NCBI RefSeq assembly: GCF_000423205.1 | Contig: NZ_AUHN01000009.1 | Span: 248,001-312,000, forward strand | Reading direction: 5' to 3' | Source: Jonesia quinghaiensis DSM 15701 | Lineage (GTDB): Bacteria > Actinomycetota > Actinomycetes > Actinomycetales > Cellulomonadaceae | DNA: 64,000 nucleotides | Shown: in pieces, positions 19,143-27,215 of the stretch | Numbering within the stretch: position 1 is the first letter of the stretch | Layout: each line of letters begins with the position of its first letter | Translations under genes and position numbers: made by a program | Notes under the pieces: model-generated | Told to the model about the DNA's origin: nothing | Databases searched by the model: none | Seen by the model: only the letters and a program-made list of their open reading frames with translations

Positions 19143-19520
19143 CTAGCGGTGCAGTTCAACACTGAGTGAGAACTGACCAAAGAGGATCGTTGTCCCTGTG
19201 CTGAACCGTACGCGCTGTCCAGGGCCGCAGATTATTTGTTGATGGTCGGGCAGGGTGACCACAGTGCCGTTAGTTGATCGCCTGTCCATAACGTAAGGTC
19301 CCGCCGAGTCAACTGCGATAAGCAGGTGCGTTTTTGAGACAGTCCGGTCTGGATCGGTGATCATTACGCAGGCGAAGGATTCCTCGCCCTGTTCACGGTG
19401 GGGGTTACGGCCGATCAGTGTGGGGGTGGTGAGAGCGTACCGCTGACCGTCGCTCAGCGCGAGCAGGTAACGCATGGGCTGCGTCGTGTCAGAAATGTCG
19501 TCCCAAGAGTGGCTGTTCAT
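19143..19520 (-). CDS. Small FHA-domain protein, first gene of the kinase operon
   Basis: A 125-residue protein that is essentially one FHA domain: LIGRNPHRE, DRTVSKTHLLI and DRRSTNGTVV are the phosphothreonine-binding loops. It opens the kinase/phosphatase/Fn3 operon, 27 bases before the PP2C start, and faces the divergent TspO-like gene across a 137-bp promoter region. GGGAAG lies just upstream of the ATG. Role inferred: adaptor for the kinase. Confidence 0.88.
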   Translation of the reverse strand: MNSHSWDDISDTTQPMRYLLALSDGQRYALTTPTLIGRNPHREQGEESFACVMITDPDRTVSKTHLLIAVDSAGPYVMDRRSTNGTVVTLPDHQQIICGPGQRVRFSTGTTILFGQFSLSVELHR

Positions 19521-19657
19521 TGACTTCCCGTTGCGAGGTGATAGGTACTCAAGGAAAATGATGCCAAACTCTGTGGCGTAATGGTCTGATCTGATGTGTG
19601 GAGTGGGGACTTCTCCGCATCGGTTTGGCTGTCCACCCCCATCTTTGAGAGGAAGAC

Positions 19658-20449
19658 ATGTCAGAGAAGAACACGCTTACCCCATCCCTGATCGTCCTTG
19701 TCACCGCTATTCTCGCGCTATTTGGCGCGATGTACGGCTCCGGGGTCTTTGGTGGAATGTCCATGACAGAGACTGCCGGTGGGGTGTTAGCTCCGGACGC
19801 GACATTAGTTGCCCCCGACACTCCGGCGTTCAGCATCTGGACTGTGATCTACCTAGGCTTGGTCGCTTTGGCGGTGTGGAACCTCAACCCACGGATTCGC
19901 GACAGCGCACTTTTCCAAGAAATATGGCCCTGGGTGACCGCCTCATTAATCCTCAATGTGGGGTGGATTTTTACCGTCCGGTTTGAACTGCTCTGGTTGT
20001 CCGTTCTTGTTATTTTCCTACTGCTCGCAGTGTTGTGTGTCATCGCCATTGCCCTTGTCCCGAACTCATCACTACCAACGGCCGCTCAGCTAGCGTGGCG
20101 CGCAGTGTTTGGGCTCTATGTCGGGTGGGTTGCCGTAGCATCCATCCCCAACGTGGCATCTGCTTTGGTGTTTTACGGCGTTGAAGACATCCCACCCGGC
20201 GGAACTTTTTGGGCGATTCTGCTGATCATCATCGCAGTCATCATTGCTGTGGCCTTGACATTCCGTCTCCCTGGCCTCGTCACCGCGCCGCTCGCTATCG
20301 CTTGGGGCTTGACCTGGGTGAGTGTGGCGCGCCTCGGTGACCAAAACCCCAACGTCATCGTTGGGTGGGTCGCAGCGTTTAGCGCCGTGGCAATCGTCTG
20401 CACCGCGGTGGTGTGGATGGCCACGCATCGCCGCTCAGTACGCGCGTGA
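19658..20449 (+). CDS. TspO/MBR-related membrane protein
   Basis: A 263-residue integral membrane protein with about seven hydrophobic segments. The PAFSIWTVIYLGL segment and the general layout recall TspO/MBR (tryptophan-rich sensory protein) relatives, though it is longer than the classical ~160-residue five-helix form; the family binds tetrapyrroles or other hydrophobic ligands. GAGGAAG precedes the ATG by 2-3 bases. Transcribed divergently from the FHA/kinase operon. Confidence 0.65.
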   Translation: MSEKNTLTPSLIVLVTAILALFGAMYGSGVFGGMSMTETAGGVLAPDATLVAPDTPAFSIWTVIYLGLVALAVWNLNPRIRDSALFQEIWPWVTASLILNVGWIFTVRFELLWLSVLVIFLLLAVLCVIAIALVPNSSLPTAAQLAWRAVFGLYVGWVAVASIPNVASALVFYGVEDIPPGGTFWAILLIIIAVIIAVALTFRLPGLVTAPLAIAWGLTWVSVARLGDQNPNVIVGWVAAFSAVAIVCTAVVWMATHRRSVRA

Positions 20450-20492
20450 CCGCACCATTTTCTCACAACCCTTGCCTGGCAGGTGGCGCGGG

Positions 20493-21221
20493 TCAGTAAT
20501 TGCCGTGCCCTAGGGCACGGCGGTAGAACCCTTCAATGTGTTGCTCCACAGCACTTGCTGCCCCACTAGCATCACCAGTTTGTAATGCGGTGATGATCTG
20601 CCGGTGTTCATCCATGAGAAGATGCGCCAGAGCCGACCAGTCGTCGATGCGAGCGCTCCCTACTGCCACATAGTCAGCGATTGCTTGACGCAGGCCAAGC
20701 ATTGTTGCTTCGCAGAGCGTGTTGCCAGCAAGGGCAACAAGTTCAACGTGGAATTCGGTGTCGAGGCGCTGGAACTCGACGTGGTTGAGTGCGCTGTCTT
20801 CCATGTCGTGCAGGAGCGCAACGGCCCGATTGAGGCAGGAGTCCTCGTCTGCTGGGGAGTGGAGGTGTTCAGCGGCGCATCGCATGGCGACCGTTTGCGC
20901 GGCCCAGGTTTCAATGAGGAGCCGCATTTGCACGACGTCGTGGACGGGCATCGCACCGGAGGCTACGTGGAGTTTGATGGCTGCGCCGAGGCCGGCGGCT
21001 GGTCGGTCGACGAGGACGGCGCCTGCTTCTGGCCCCGATCCGGTGCCTCGGGTAATGATTCCCATGGCTTCGAGGACTCGGAGCGCTTCGCGGATGGACG
21101 CTCGGGATACAGCGAATTCTTCAGCGAGGGATCGCTCTGAGGGGAGGTGGTCGCCTAGTTCCCATCTGCCCTGCGCTAGACCGCTCTCGATGCGCATTAG
21201 GACGGTCTCGTAGGTCTGCAT
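20493..21221 (-). CDS. GntR/FadR-family transcriptional regulator
   Basis: A 242-residue repressor. The N-terminal winged helix has the GntR pattern (LPSERSLAEEFAVSRASIREALRVLEAMGII), and the C-terminal ~150 residues form an all-helical FCD ligand-binding domain with Asp/His-type metal or carboxylate ligand positions (RLLIETWAA, DTEFHVELVALAGN). The inducer is unknown; metabolite acids such as lactate or gluconate are usual. A perfect FadR-class half-site pair lies 40 bp upstream of the start (21261-21271), so autoregulation is likely. A possible -10 hexamer 6 bases before the ATG suggests a leaderless message. Confidence 0.88.
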   Translation of the reverse strand: MQTYETVLMRIESGLAQGRWELGDHLPSERSLAEEFAVSRASIREALRVLEAMGIITRGTGSGPEAGAVLVDRPAAGLGAAIKLHVASGAMPVHDVVQMRLLIETWAAQTVAMRCAAEHLHSPADEDSCLNRAVALLHDMEDSALNHVEFQRLDTEFHVELVALAGNTLCEATMLGLRQAIADYVAVGSARIDDWSALAHLLMDEHRQIITALQTGDASGAASAVEQHIEGFYRRALGHGNY

Positions 21222-21227
21222 GCCCTC

Positions 21228-21233
21228 ATGCTA
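21228..21233 (-). promoter_or_regulatory. Putative -10 element giving a leaderless gntR transcript
   Basis: TAGCAT (TANNNT class) ends exactly 6 bases before the gntR ATG, so transcription would begin at the start codon. A GAGG is also present but only 2 bases from the ATG, too close for normal ribosome binding. Confidence 0.4.
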
Positions 21234-21260
21234 TCCCTGAGATTTCGCCATTGCACGCTG

Positions 21261-21271
21261 TGGTCTGACCA
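21261..21271. promoter_or_regulatory. FadR-type GntR operator
   Basis: The palindrome TGGTCTGACCA fits the TGGTNNNACCA consensus of FadR-subfamily regulators exactly. It lies 40 bp upstream of the gntR start, between it and the divergent zinc-efflux gene. Confidence 0.65.
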
Positions 21272-21305
21272 CATTGTCATTGTGTCACTTTTCTCACCCG
21301 CTAAT

Positions 21306-21333
21306 ATATGAAAGAATGTTCATGCTTTCATAT
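21306..21333. promoter_or_regulatory. ArsR/SmtB-type operator before the CDF pump
   Basis: ATATGAAAG and CTTTCATAT form a perfect 9-bp inverted repeat around a 10-bp centre, resembling the AT-rich interrupted palindromes bound by SmtB/CzrA repressors. It ends 17 bases before the cation-efflux ATG and overlaps a possible -10 (TATTCT), a position suited to repression by the ArsR protein encoded downstream. Confidence 0.65.
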
Positions 21334-21350
21334 TCTCGAGACGAGGCACC

Positions 21351-22274
21351 ATGGGACACAACCACTCACACCACATCCCCCACCCCACAGAACCCAACGA
21401 AGCCCGCCATCACCAACGCATCCTGACCATAGCGCTCTGCCTCACCCTCACCTTCATGGTGGTCGAGCTCATCGCAGGGCACCTCACCGGATCCCTAGCC
21501 CTTATCGCCGACGCCGCCCACATGGGAACAGACAGCATCGGCCTACTCCTAGCCCTGCTCGCCGTCACAGCCATTCAACGCACACCCAGCACACGGCGCA
21601 CCTACGGCTCACACCGCCTCGAAGTCCTCACCGCCCTAGCCCACGCCGCCCTCCTCACCGGGGTTGCCGGGTACGTGCTCTACGAAGCGTTCTCCCGCAT
21701 CGGCGCGCAACATACCCTCGCCACCACACCCCTCCTCATCACAGCGAGCGCCGGGCTAGCAGTCAACATCATCGTGTGGCGGCTCCTCGCAAGCGGCTCC
21801 AAGACCAACCTCAACCTCACCGGCGCTAGGCTCGAAGTCCTCGCCGACCTCATCGGTTCCCTCGCAGTGATAGTCGGGGCCATGCTCGTTGCCACCACCG
21901 GCTGGGTGTGGATCGACACCGCCGTTGCCCTGGGCATCGCCGTGTTCATCATTCCCCGCACCTGGGCCCTCGCCCGCACCGCACTGCGCATCCTGCTGGA
22001 ATCAGCGCCACCAGAAACCAACCTCACACAGCTGCGCAGGGACCTACTCACCATCCCCGGCGTCATCGACGTTCATGACCTACACGTCTGGAGCATCACC
22101 ACCGACACCCACGCAGCGAGCGCTCACCTGATCATCGACGACCCCACCAACCACCAGCGCATACTGACCGCAGCGCTTCGCCTCTTTGCCAGCGACCACA
22201 ACATTCCCCACGCTACAATCCAATGCGAACCACGCAGCCAGGTGTGCACAACAGGCACAACCGCCCACCCCTAA
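21351..22274 (+). CDS. Cation diffusion facilitator (zinc/cobalt/cadmium efflux)
   Basis: A 307-residue CzcD/ZitB-type cation diffusion facilitator exporting divalent metal in exchange for protons. His-rich N-terminus (HNHSHHIPH), six transmembrane segments (about residues 25-215), metal-site motifs LIADAAHMGTD in helix 2 and LEVLADLIGS in helix 5 (Glu in place of the first His, as seen in many actinobacterial members), and a cytoplasmic C-terminal domain with DVHDLHVW. GAGG lies 4 bases before the ATG. Forms an operon with the ArsR gene 25 bases downstream, and is preceded by a matching operator. Confidence 0.92.
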   Translation: MGHNHSHHIPHPTEPNEARHHQRILTIALCLTLTFMVVELIAGHLTGSLALIADAAHMGTDSIGLLLALLAVTAIQRTPSTRRTYGSHRLEVLTALAHAALLTGVAGYVLYEAFSRIGAQHTLATTPLLITASAGLAVNIIVWRLLASGSKTNLNLTGARLEVLADLIGSLAVIVGAMLVATTGWVWIDTAVALGIAVFIIPRTWALARTALRILLESAPPETNLTQLRRDLLTIPGVIDVHDLHVWSITTDTHAASAHLIIDDPTNHQRILTAALRLFASDHNIPHATIQCEPRSQVCTTGTTAHP

Positions 22275-22299
22275 GCCCGTCAACGCTTTGAAGGACACC

Positions 22300-22656
22300 G
22301 TGACCTCCAGCAGCCCACGCATCATCACTCCACACACTGCAGAGCACCTCGCCGACACCTTCAGCATCCTCAGCGACCCAGGGCGCATTCGAATCGTGTC
22401 TGCCCTCCTTAACGGGCCAACCCGAGTCAGCGACCTCAGTGACCTCATCGGACACAGCCAATCAGCCGTATCTCACTCCCTACGGCTTCTCAAAGCTCAC
22501 CACGTCGTCACCGCCCACCGGCACGGGCGAGAAATCCACTACGAACTAGCCGACGATCACATCCGCCACCTCCTTGACGTGGCCCTCGCCCACATCGAAC
22601 ACCACGAAGAGCACGCACAACCCCACCCCTCCCCCGGCACGCCACACACCCCATAG
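22300..22656 (+). CDS. ArsR/SmtB-family metal-responsive repressor, CzrA-like zinc sensor
   Basis: A 118-residue winged-helix repressor. The GTG at 22300 is chosen for the GAAGGA 4 bases upstream; the open frame reaches back into the pump gene. The helix-turn-helix is LSDLIGHSQSAVSHSLRLLKAHH. The last helix carries D-x-H-x10-H-x2-H (DDHIRH...AHIEHH), which matches the alpha-5 zinc site of CzrA/SmtB exactly in spacing. It should dissociate from the operator at 21306-21333 when zinc (or cobalt) is high and so induce the efflux pump. The C-terminus is His/Glu/Pro-rich. Confidence 0.9.
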   Translation: MTSSSPRIITPHTAEHLADTFSILSDPGRIRIVSALLNGPTRVSDLSDLIGHSQSAVSHSLRLLKAHHVVTAHRHGREIHYELADDHIRHLLDVALAHIEHHEEHAQPHPSPGTPHTP

Positions 22657-22711
22657 GCAATGTGCGCGGCACAGGTGAGAACCTGGTCTCAGCAATACAG
22701 ATCTAGGGCCC

Positions 22712-22717
22712 TAAGGT
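22712..22717 (+). promoter_or_regulatory. Putative -10 element of the uridine-kinase-like gene
   Basis: TAAGGT ends 6 bases before the ATG at 22724, the spacing of a leaderless start. AGGTGAG in the same place can also be read as a Shine-Dalgarno, so this case is ambiguous. Confidence 0.3.
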
Positions 22718-22723
22718 GAGAGA

Positions 22724-23386
22724 ATGGCACCCATGCCTTCGGAGTCTGACATGCAAGCCGCCGCCACTGCGCCCGCCACCTCACACGCCCCCGCAGGGCC
22801 ACCAACCAGCACGACGAAGGTGCTCCTCCTCACCGGCCCATCAGGCTCAGGAAAATCACGCCTCGCAGAACGGCTCGGGCTCCCCTCCATCAACCTTGAT
22901 GACTTCTACCACGACCACGACCACCCCGACATGCCACGCAGGTTCGGGATCGTGGACTGGGACTCACCAGCATCATGGAACAGCGCGGAAGCATTCGCCG
23001 CGCTCAGCAGCCTAGTCACCACCGGACGATGCGACATCCCGATCTACGACATCTCCACCTCACGGCGCACCGGAATGGCACACGCCGACATCACCGGCGC
23101 ACCGCTATTCATTGCCGAAGGAATCTTCGCGGCGCAACTCATCGAGGACGCCCGGCAAGCCGGAATACTCGCAGACGCACTGTGCATCAAACGCCCACGC
23201 CTGCAAACATTCTTTTTCCGACTGATGCGCGACCTCGCAGAATCCCGCAAACCCCCACTCACGCTCGTGCGACGCGGGTTAGGGCTCATGCGCGATGAAC
23301 CAGGCCAAGTCGCAGCCTGGATAGAACAAGGATGCACACCAGTGAGCATCAACCAAGCCGTGCAACGAGTCGCCGATTTGTCCTAA
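22724..23386 (+). CDS. Uridine kinase-like P-loop protein
   Basis: A 220-residue cytoplasmic P-loop NTPase of the uridine kinase/phosphoribulokinase-like group. Walker A is GPSGSGKSRLAERLGLP (about residues 38-54), followed by the INLDDFYHDHDHPDMPRR segment that in uridine kinases contacts substrate, and IFIAEGIF-like strand (PLFIAEGIFAAQL). Substrate is not certain: uridine/cytidine is the default, but several actinobacterial relatives are only annotated as ATP-binding proteins. Stands alone between the ArsR gene and a membrane-protein gene. Confidence 0.75.
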   Translation: MAPMPSESDMQAAATAPATSHAPAGPPTSTTKVLLLTGPSGSGKSRLAERLGLPSINLDDFYHDHDHPDMPRRFGIVDWDSPASWNSAEAFAALSSLVTTGRCDIPIYDISTSRRTGMAHADITGAPLFIAEGIFAAQLIEDARQAGILADALCIKRPRLQTFFFRLMRDLAESRKPPLTLVRRGLGLMRDEPGQVAAWIEQGCTPVSINQAVQRVADLS

Positions 23387-23491
23387 ACCTCGTGTCGCCG
23401 GGCGAAAGCACCTGAACCGGTGAACAATGGTGACCAGTGCCCCCCCTTCTCAGGTGGCACGCCACCGGCCACCACGCATCGAGGAACGCCC

Positions 23492-24448
23492 ATGATCCGA
23501 TCACTATTCAGCGCGCTCCTCCTCACCCTGGCAGTGATAGCGACCCCTCTAAGCCTCATGAGTGCCTGGGGCTCCACCCACCTCCTCGACACCGCAGAGT
23601 TCACCACCACGCTGACACCCCTCGCCGAAGAACCAGCCGTTCAGGAATACCTGACCACTGAGATCTCAACCGTTGTGATCGACACAATCGCTGAGCAAAC
23701 GAACGAACTTAACCTCCCAAGTGGCGACAATGACGGGCTCACCGCAGCACTGCGCGCGCTCGCACAAAACCGGGCAACGGCGCAGCTCACCGAGATCGTT
23801 GAGGAATATGTGGGTGAGTTTGTGGCATCAGAAACCTTTGCCACTGCCTGGTCGAATTCTCTCTCGTTGTCTCACCGCCACGTCATCGCGATAGCAAGTG
23901 GGCGGCAAGATGCCGGGCTCACGGTCACCGATGATGGGATTCTCAATGTTGACGGCGGGGCGCTCGTCGCGTCACTACGCACCTACCTCGAAGAACGTGA
24001 CATTGCGGTTGCACCATACATTCCCGAGGTTGACTACGTCATTCCCGTTGCCGACATTGGCAGCGTTGCTGACCTAGAAACCAGTTATTCACTGCTGTCG
24101 TGGAGCGGCGCGTGGTTGCCCTTTGTGGCCTTCCTGCTGGTCATCGGCGGCACCCTCTTAGCGCGGTGGCGATTGCGGGCGTTAGGTATCACCGCCACCT
24201 GTGTAGCCATCGTTGGTGCAGTGCTGTGGGGCGTACTGGTGTGGGGGCTCCCAGCAGTCGCTGAACAGCTCAACGCCATTCGAGCGCCACAAAACGTCGT
24301 AGAAGCTGCGCTACCCCTTGTTCTTGACGATGCCGTGTTAGCGTCCCTGGCTGTAGCCCTAGTCAGCGCAACCGTGGCTGTTCTGGCATTCCTTGCCCAC
24401 CACGTCACACGGCGGCGCGAAGATGGACACGTGATGGCAGCTGAGTAG
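23492..24448 (+). CDS. Actinobacterial integral membrane protein of unknown function
   Basis: A 318-residue protein. An N-terminal signal-anchor (about residues 4-24) is followed by an extracytoplasmic region of ~180 residues containing the WGSTHLLDTAEFTTTLTPLAEEPAVQEYL segment in two parts, a pattern common in unassigned actinobacterial membrane proteins, then three more hydrophobic helices (about 205-310). The ATG at 23492 is chosen for GAGGA 6 bases upstream; an ATG at 23420 in frame lacks both this site and a signal peptide. No functional prediction is justified. Confidence 0.75.
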   Translation: MIRSLFSALLLTLAVIATPLSLMSAWGSTHLLDTAEFTTTLTPLAEEPAVQEYLTTEISTVVIDTIAEQTNELNLPSGDNDGLTAALRALAQNRATAQLTEIVEEYVGEFVASETFATAWSNSLSLSHRHVIAIASGRQDAGLTVTDDGILNVDGGALVASLRTYLEERDIAVAPYIPEVDYVIPVADIGSVADLETSYSLLSWSGAWLPFVAFLLVIGGTLLARWRLRALGITATCVAIVGAVLWGVLVWGLPAVAEQLNAIRAPQNVVEAALPLVLDDAVLASLAVALVSATVAVLAFLAHHVTRRREDGHVMAAE

Positions 24449-24480
24449 TATCCGCCGCCATCTACTAACACTTTCACGAG

Positions 24481-24507
24481 TTATTGCCTGCTAGCAGCAG
24501 GCAATAA
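24481..24507. terminator. First of two adjacent perfect hairpins between convergent genes
   Basis: Arms of 12 bp (TTATTGCCTGCT / AGCAGGCAATAA) with a 3-base loop, perfect, lying 32 bp after the membrane-protein stop. It lacks a clean U-run and may act together with the next hairpin. Confidence 0.5.
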
Positions 24508-24508
24508 C

Positions 24509-24545
24509 AAAGGCTCGGTCCACGCAGTGCGTGGACCGAGCCTTT
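24509..24545. terminator. Bidirectional terminator between the membrane-protein gene and clpC
   Basis: Perfect 17-bp arms (AAAGGCTCGGTCCACGC / GCGTGGACCGAGCCTTT) with loop AGT. Terminal A and T runs on both sides allow termination in both directions, 17 bp from the clpC stop. Confidence 0.85.
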
Positions 24546-24562
24546 GTGTGTCTTACCGGTGA

Positions 24563-27091
24563 TCAGTCAACCGCTGGCAACTCATCAACATCAACGCTTC
24601 CGTCGCTGTTTACAGCAACAGCAACGGTTCCGCGACCAGACTTAGGTTCCGAGCTGAACGTGAACTCACCCAAGAGGCCTTCCCCTTCAGCGTCAACGAG
24701 GATGACGTCACCTGCGTTGAACTCACCGAAGAGTAGCTTCTCTGACAGGACGTCCTCGATCTCACGCTGGATGGCACGACGCAGTGGTCGGGCACCTAGG
24801 ACTGGGTCGTAACCCTTGTCTGCGAGAAGGAGCTTCGCAGCTGGTGTCAGCTCAATGCTCATTGCCTTATCGGCAAGTCGCTTGTCGAGCTTGGCAACCA
24901 TGAGATCCACAATCTTGAGGATTTCTTCGCGGGACAACTGTGGGAAGACGATGACGTCATCAACACGGTTGAGGAACTCTGGGCGGAAGTGCTGCTTGAG
25001 TTCTTCGTTGACCTTCGACTTCATGCGTTCGTAGGTTGTTGTTGCGTCATTGTTGAGGTTGAACCCAACTTGAACGCCCTTGGCAACATCCTTTGAACCG
25101 AGGTTAGTGGTCATGATGATGACAGTGTTCTTGAAGTCAACCACTCGACCTTGGGAGTCGGTAAGGCGACCTTCTTCAAGGATCTGCAACAGCGAGTTGA
25201 AGATGTCAGCGTGTGCCTTTTCCACCTCGTCAAACAACACGACAGAGAATGGCTTACGGCGCACCTTCTCAGTGAGCTGTCCACCCTCGTCATACCCGAC
25301 ATACCCTGGAGGGGAACCGAACAGACGTGAGGCGGTGTGCTTTTCACCAAACTCAGACATGTCGAGCTGGATCAGTGCGTCTTCGTCGTCGAACAGGTAC
25401 TCTGCCAACGCCTTAGCCAACTCGGTTTTACCAACACCAGTTGGACCAGCGAAGATAAACGACCCACCTGGACGCTTGGGGTCTTTCAACCCAGCGCGGG
25501 TACGGCGAATCGCTTGCGAAAGAGCCTTGATCGCACGGTTTTGACCAACAACACGCTTGTGCAGTTCGCCTTCCATGTTGAGGATCCGCTGGGATTCCTC
25601 TGCGTTGAGACGGGTCACTGGGATACCGGTCGACATTGCCAACACTTCAGCAATGAGGTCTTCATCTACCTCAGAGACAGTGTCGAGATCGCCGTTCTTC
25701 CAGGCTTTCTCTTTGTCTTGACGTTCCTGAATCAGGTTCTTCTCTTTGTCGCGCAGTGACGCAGCTTTTTCGAAGTCCTGCTCATCGATCGCAGATTCCT
25801 TCTCGCGGCGTGCTTCAGCGATGCGCTCGTCAAGTTCACGCAACTCTGGTGGCGCAGTCATCCGCCGGATACGCAAACGCGCACCTGCTTCGTCAACCAG
25901 GTCGATTGCTTTGTCAGGCAGGTAACGGTCGTTGATGTACCGGTCAGCCAGTGTCGCTGCCGCAATAAGTGCATCATCGGTAATGGAGACCCGGTGGTGC
26001 GCCTCGTAGCGGTCACGCAACCCCTTAAGAATCTCAATGGCGTGCGCAAGGCTTGGCTCAGCAACCTGAATAGGCTGGAAACGGCGTTCCAAGGCTGGGT
26101 CTTTTTCGATGTGCTTGCGGTACTCATCAAGAGTGGTAGCACCCACTGTTTGCAGTTCACCACGAGCAAGCATTGGCTTCAAGATCGACGCAGCGTCGAT
26201 TGCACCCTCGGCTGCACCTGCCCCGACTAGGGTGTGGATTTCATCAATGAACAAGATGATGTCACCACGGGTGCGGATTTCCTTGAGGACCTTTTTCAGT
26301 CGCTCTTCGAAGTCACCACGGTAGCGTGACCCGGCAACAAGAGCCCCAAGGTCCAGGGTGTACAGCTGCTTGTCTTTGAGGGTTTCTGGTACATCCCCGG
26401 CAATGATGTCTTGGGCGAGGCCCTCAACCACGGCAGTTTTACCAACACCGGGCTCACCGATGAGGATGGGGTTGTTTTTTGTGCGGCGTGACAAAACCTG
26501 CATCACGCGCTCAATTTCTTTACTACGGCCAATAACTGGGTCAAGCTTTCCCTCACGTGCTGCCTGGGTGAGGTTGCGGCCAAACTGGTCAAGGACTGCT
26601 GACCCTGCAGGTGTGGGCTCATTAGGAGCGCCAACGCCTGCTGGTTCTTTACCTTGGTAGCCAGAAAGCAACTGGATGACCTGCTGGCGCACCCGGTTGA
26701 GGTCAGCTCCCAACTTGGTGAGAACCTGAGCTGCTACACCCTCGCCCTCACGGATGAGGCCAAGGAGAATGTGCTCAGTCCCGATGTAGTTGTGGCCCAA
26801 CTGCAACGCCTCACGCAAGGAAAGTTCAAGAACCTTCTTCGCGCGTGGGGTGAAGGGGATGTGGCCGCTCGGAGCTTGCTGCCCTTCACCGATAATCTCG
26901 GTGACTTGGGAGCGCACGGCGTCCAACGAGATGCCAAGGGACTCGAGCGCCTTTGCTGCGACGCCCTCACCCTCATGGATGAGTCCGAGCAGAATGTGCT
27001 CAGTCCCGATGTAGTTGTGGTTGAGCATTCTCGCCTCTTCTTGGGCGAGGACGACGACACGTCGTGCTCTATCCGTGAATCTTTCAAACAT
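24563..27091 (-). CDS. clpC: ATP-dependent Clp protease ATPase subunit ClpC
   Basis: An 842-residue Hsp100 unfoldase that feeds proteins to ClpP. Two N-terminal Clp repeats (residues 1-145), AAA1 with Walker [17 protein letters not shown], a UVR/coiled middle domain ([16 protein letters not shown]), AAA2 with [18 protein letters not shown], and the ClpP-contacting region following. The start [17 protein letters not shown] at 27091 is the canonical ClpC N-terminus and has GAGGAG 7 bases upstream; the frame is open 12 codons further. Monocistronic, ending at a strong terminator. Confidence 0.97.
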   Translation of the reverse strand: MFERFTDRARRVVVLAQEEARMLNHNYIGTEHILLGLIHEGEGVAAKALESLGISLDAVRSQVTEIIGEGQQAPSGHIPFTPRAKKVLELSLREALQLGHNYIGTEHILLGLIREGEGVAAQVLTKLGADLNRVRQQVIQLLSGYQGKEPAGVGAPNEPTPAGSAVLDQFGRNLTQAAREGKLDPVIGRSKEIERVMQVLSRRTKNNPILIGEPGVGKTAVVEGLAQDIIAGDVPETLKDKQLYTLDLGALVAGSRYRGDFEERLKKVLKEIRTRGDIILFIDEIHTLVGAGAAEGAIDAASILKPMLARGELQTVGATTLDEYRKHIEKDPALERRFQPIQVAEPSLAHAIEILKGLRDRYEAHHRVSITDDALIAAATLADRYINDRYLPDKAIDLVDEAGARLRIRRMTAPPELRELDERIAEARREKESAIDEQDFEKAASLRDKEKNLIQERQDKEKAWKNGDLDTVSEVDEDLIAEVLAMSTGIPVTRLNAEESQRILNMEGELHKRVVGQNRAIKALSQAIRRTRAGLKDPKRPGGSFIFAGPTGVGKTELAKALAEYLFDDEDALIQLDMSEFGEKHTASRLFGSPPGYVGYDEGGQLTEKVRRKPFSVVLFDEVEKAHADIFNSLLQILEEGRLTDSQGRVVDFKNTVIIMTTNLGSKDVAKGVQVGFNLNNDATTTYERMKSKVNEELKQHFRPEFLNRVDDVIVFPQLSREEILKIVDLMVAKLDKRLADKAMSIELTPAAKLLLADKGYDPVLGARPLRRAIQREIEDVLSEKLLFGEFNAGDVILVDAEGEGLLGEFTFSSEPKSGRGTVAVAVNSDGSVDVDELPAVD

Positions 27092-27215
27092 GGTGCGCTC
27101 CTCACGAGTGCTGCCTAGGCGGTGCATGACTAGGCGGGCTTATGTACGACTGTAGTGGTTTGAACCCCTCTTGGTCGCTCAGATATGCCCATGTTCGCCA
27201 GCGGCGTGAAAGGTG

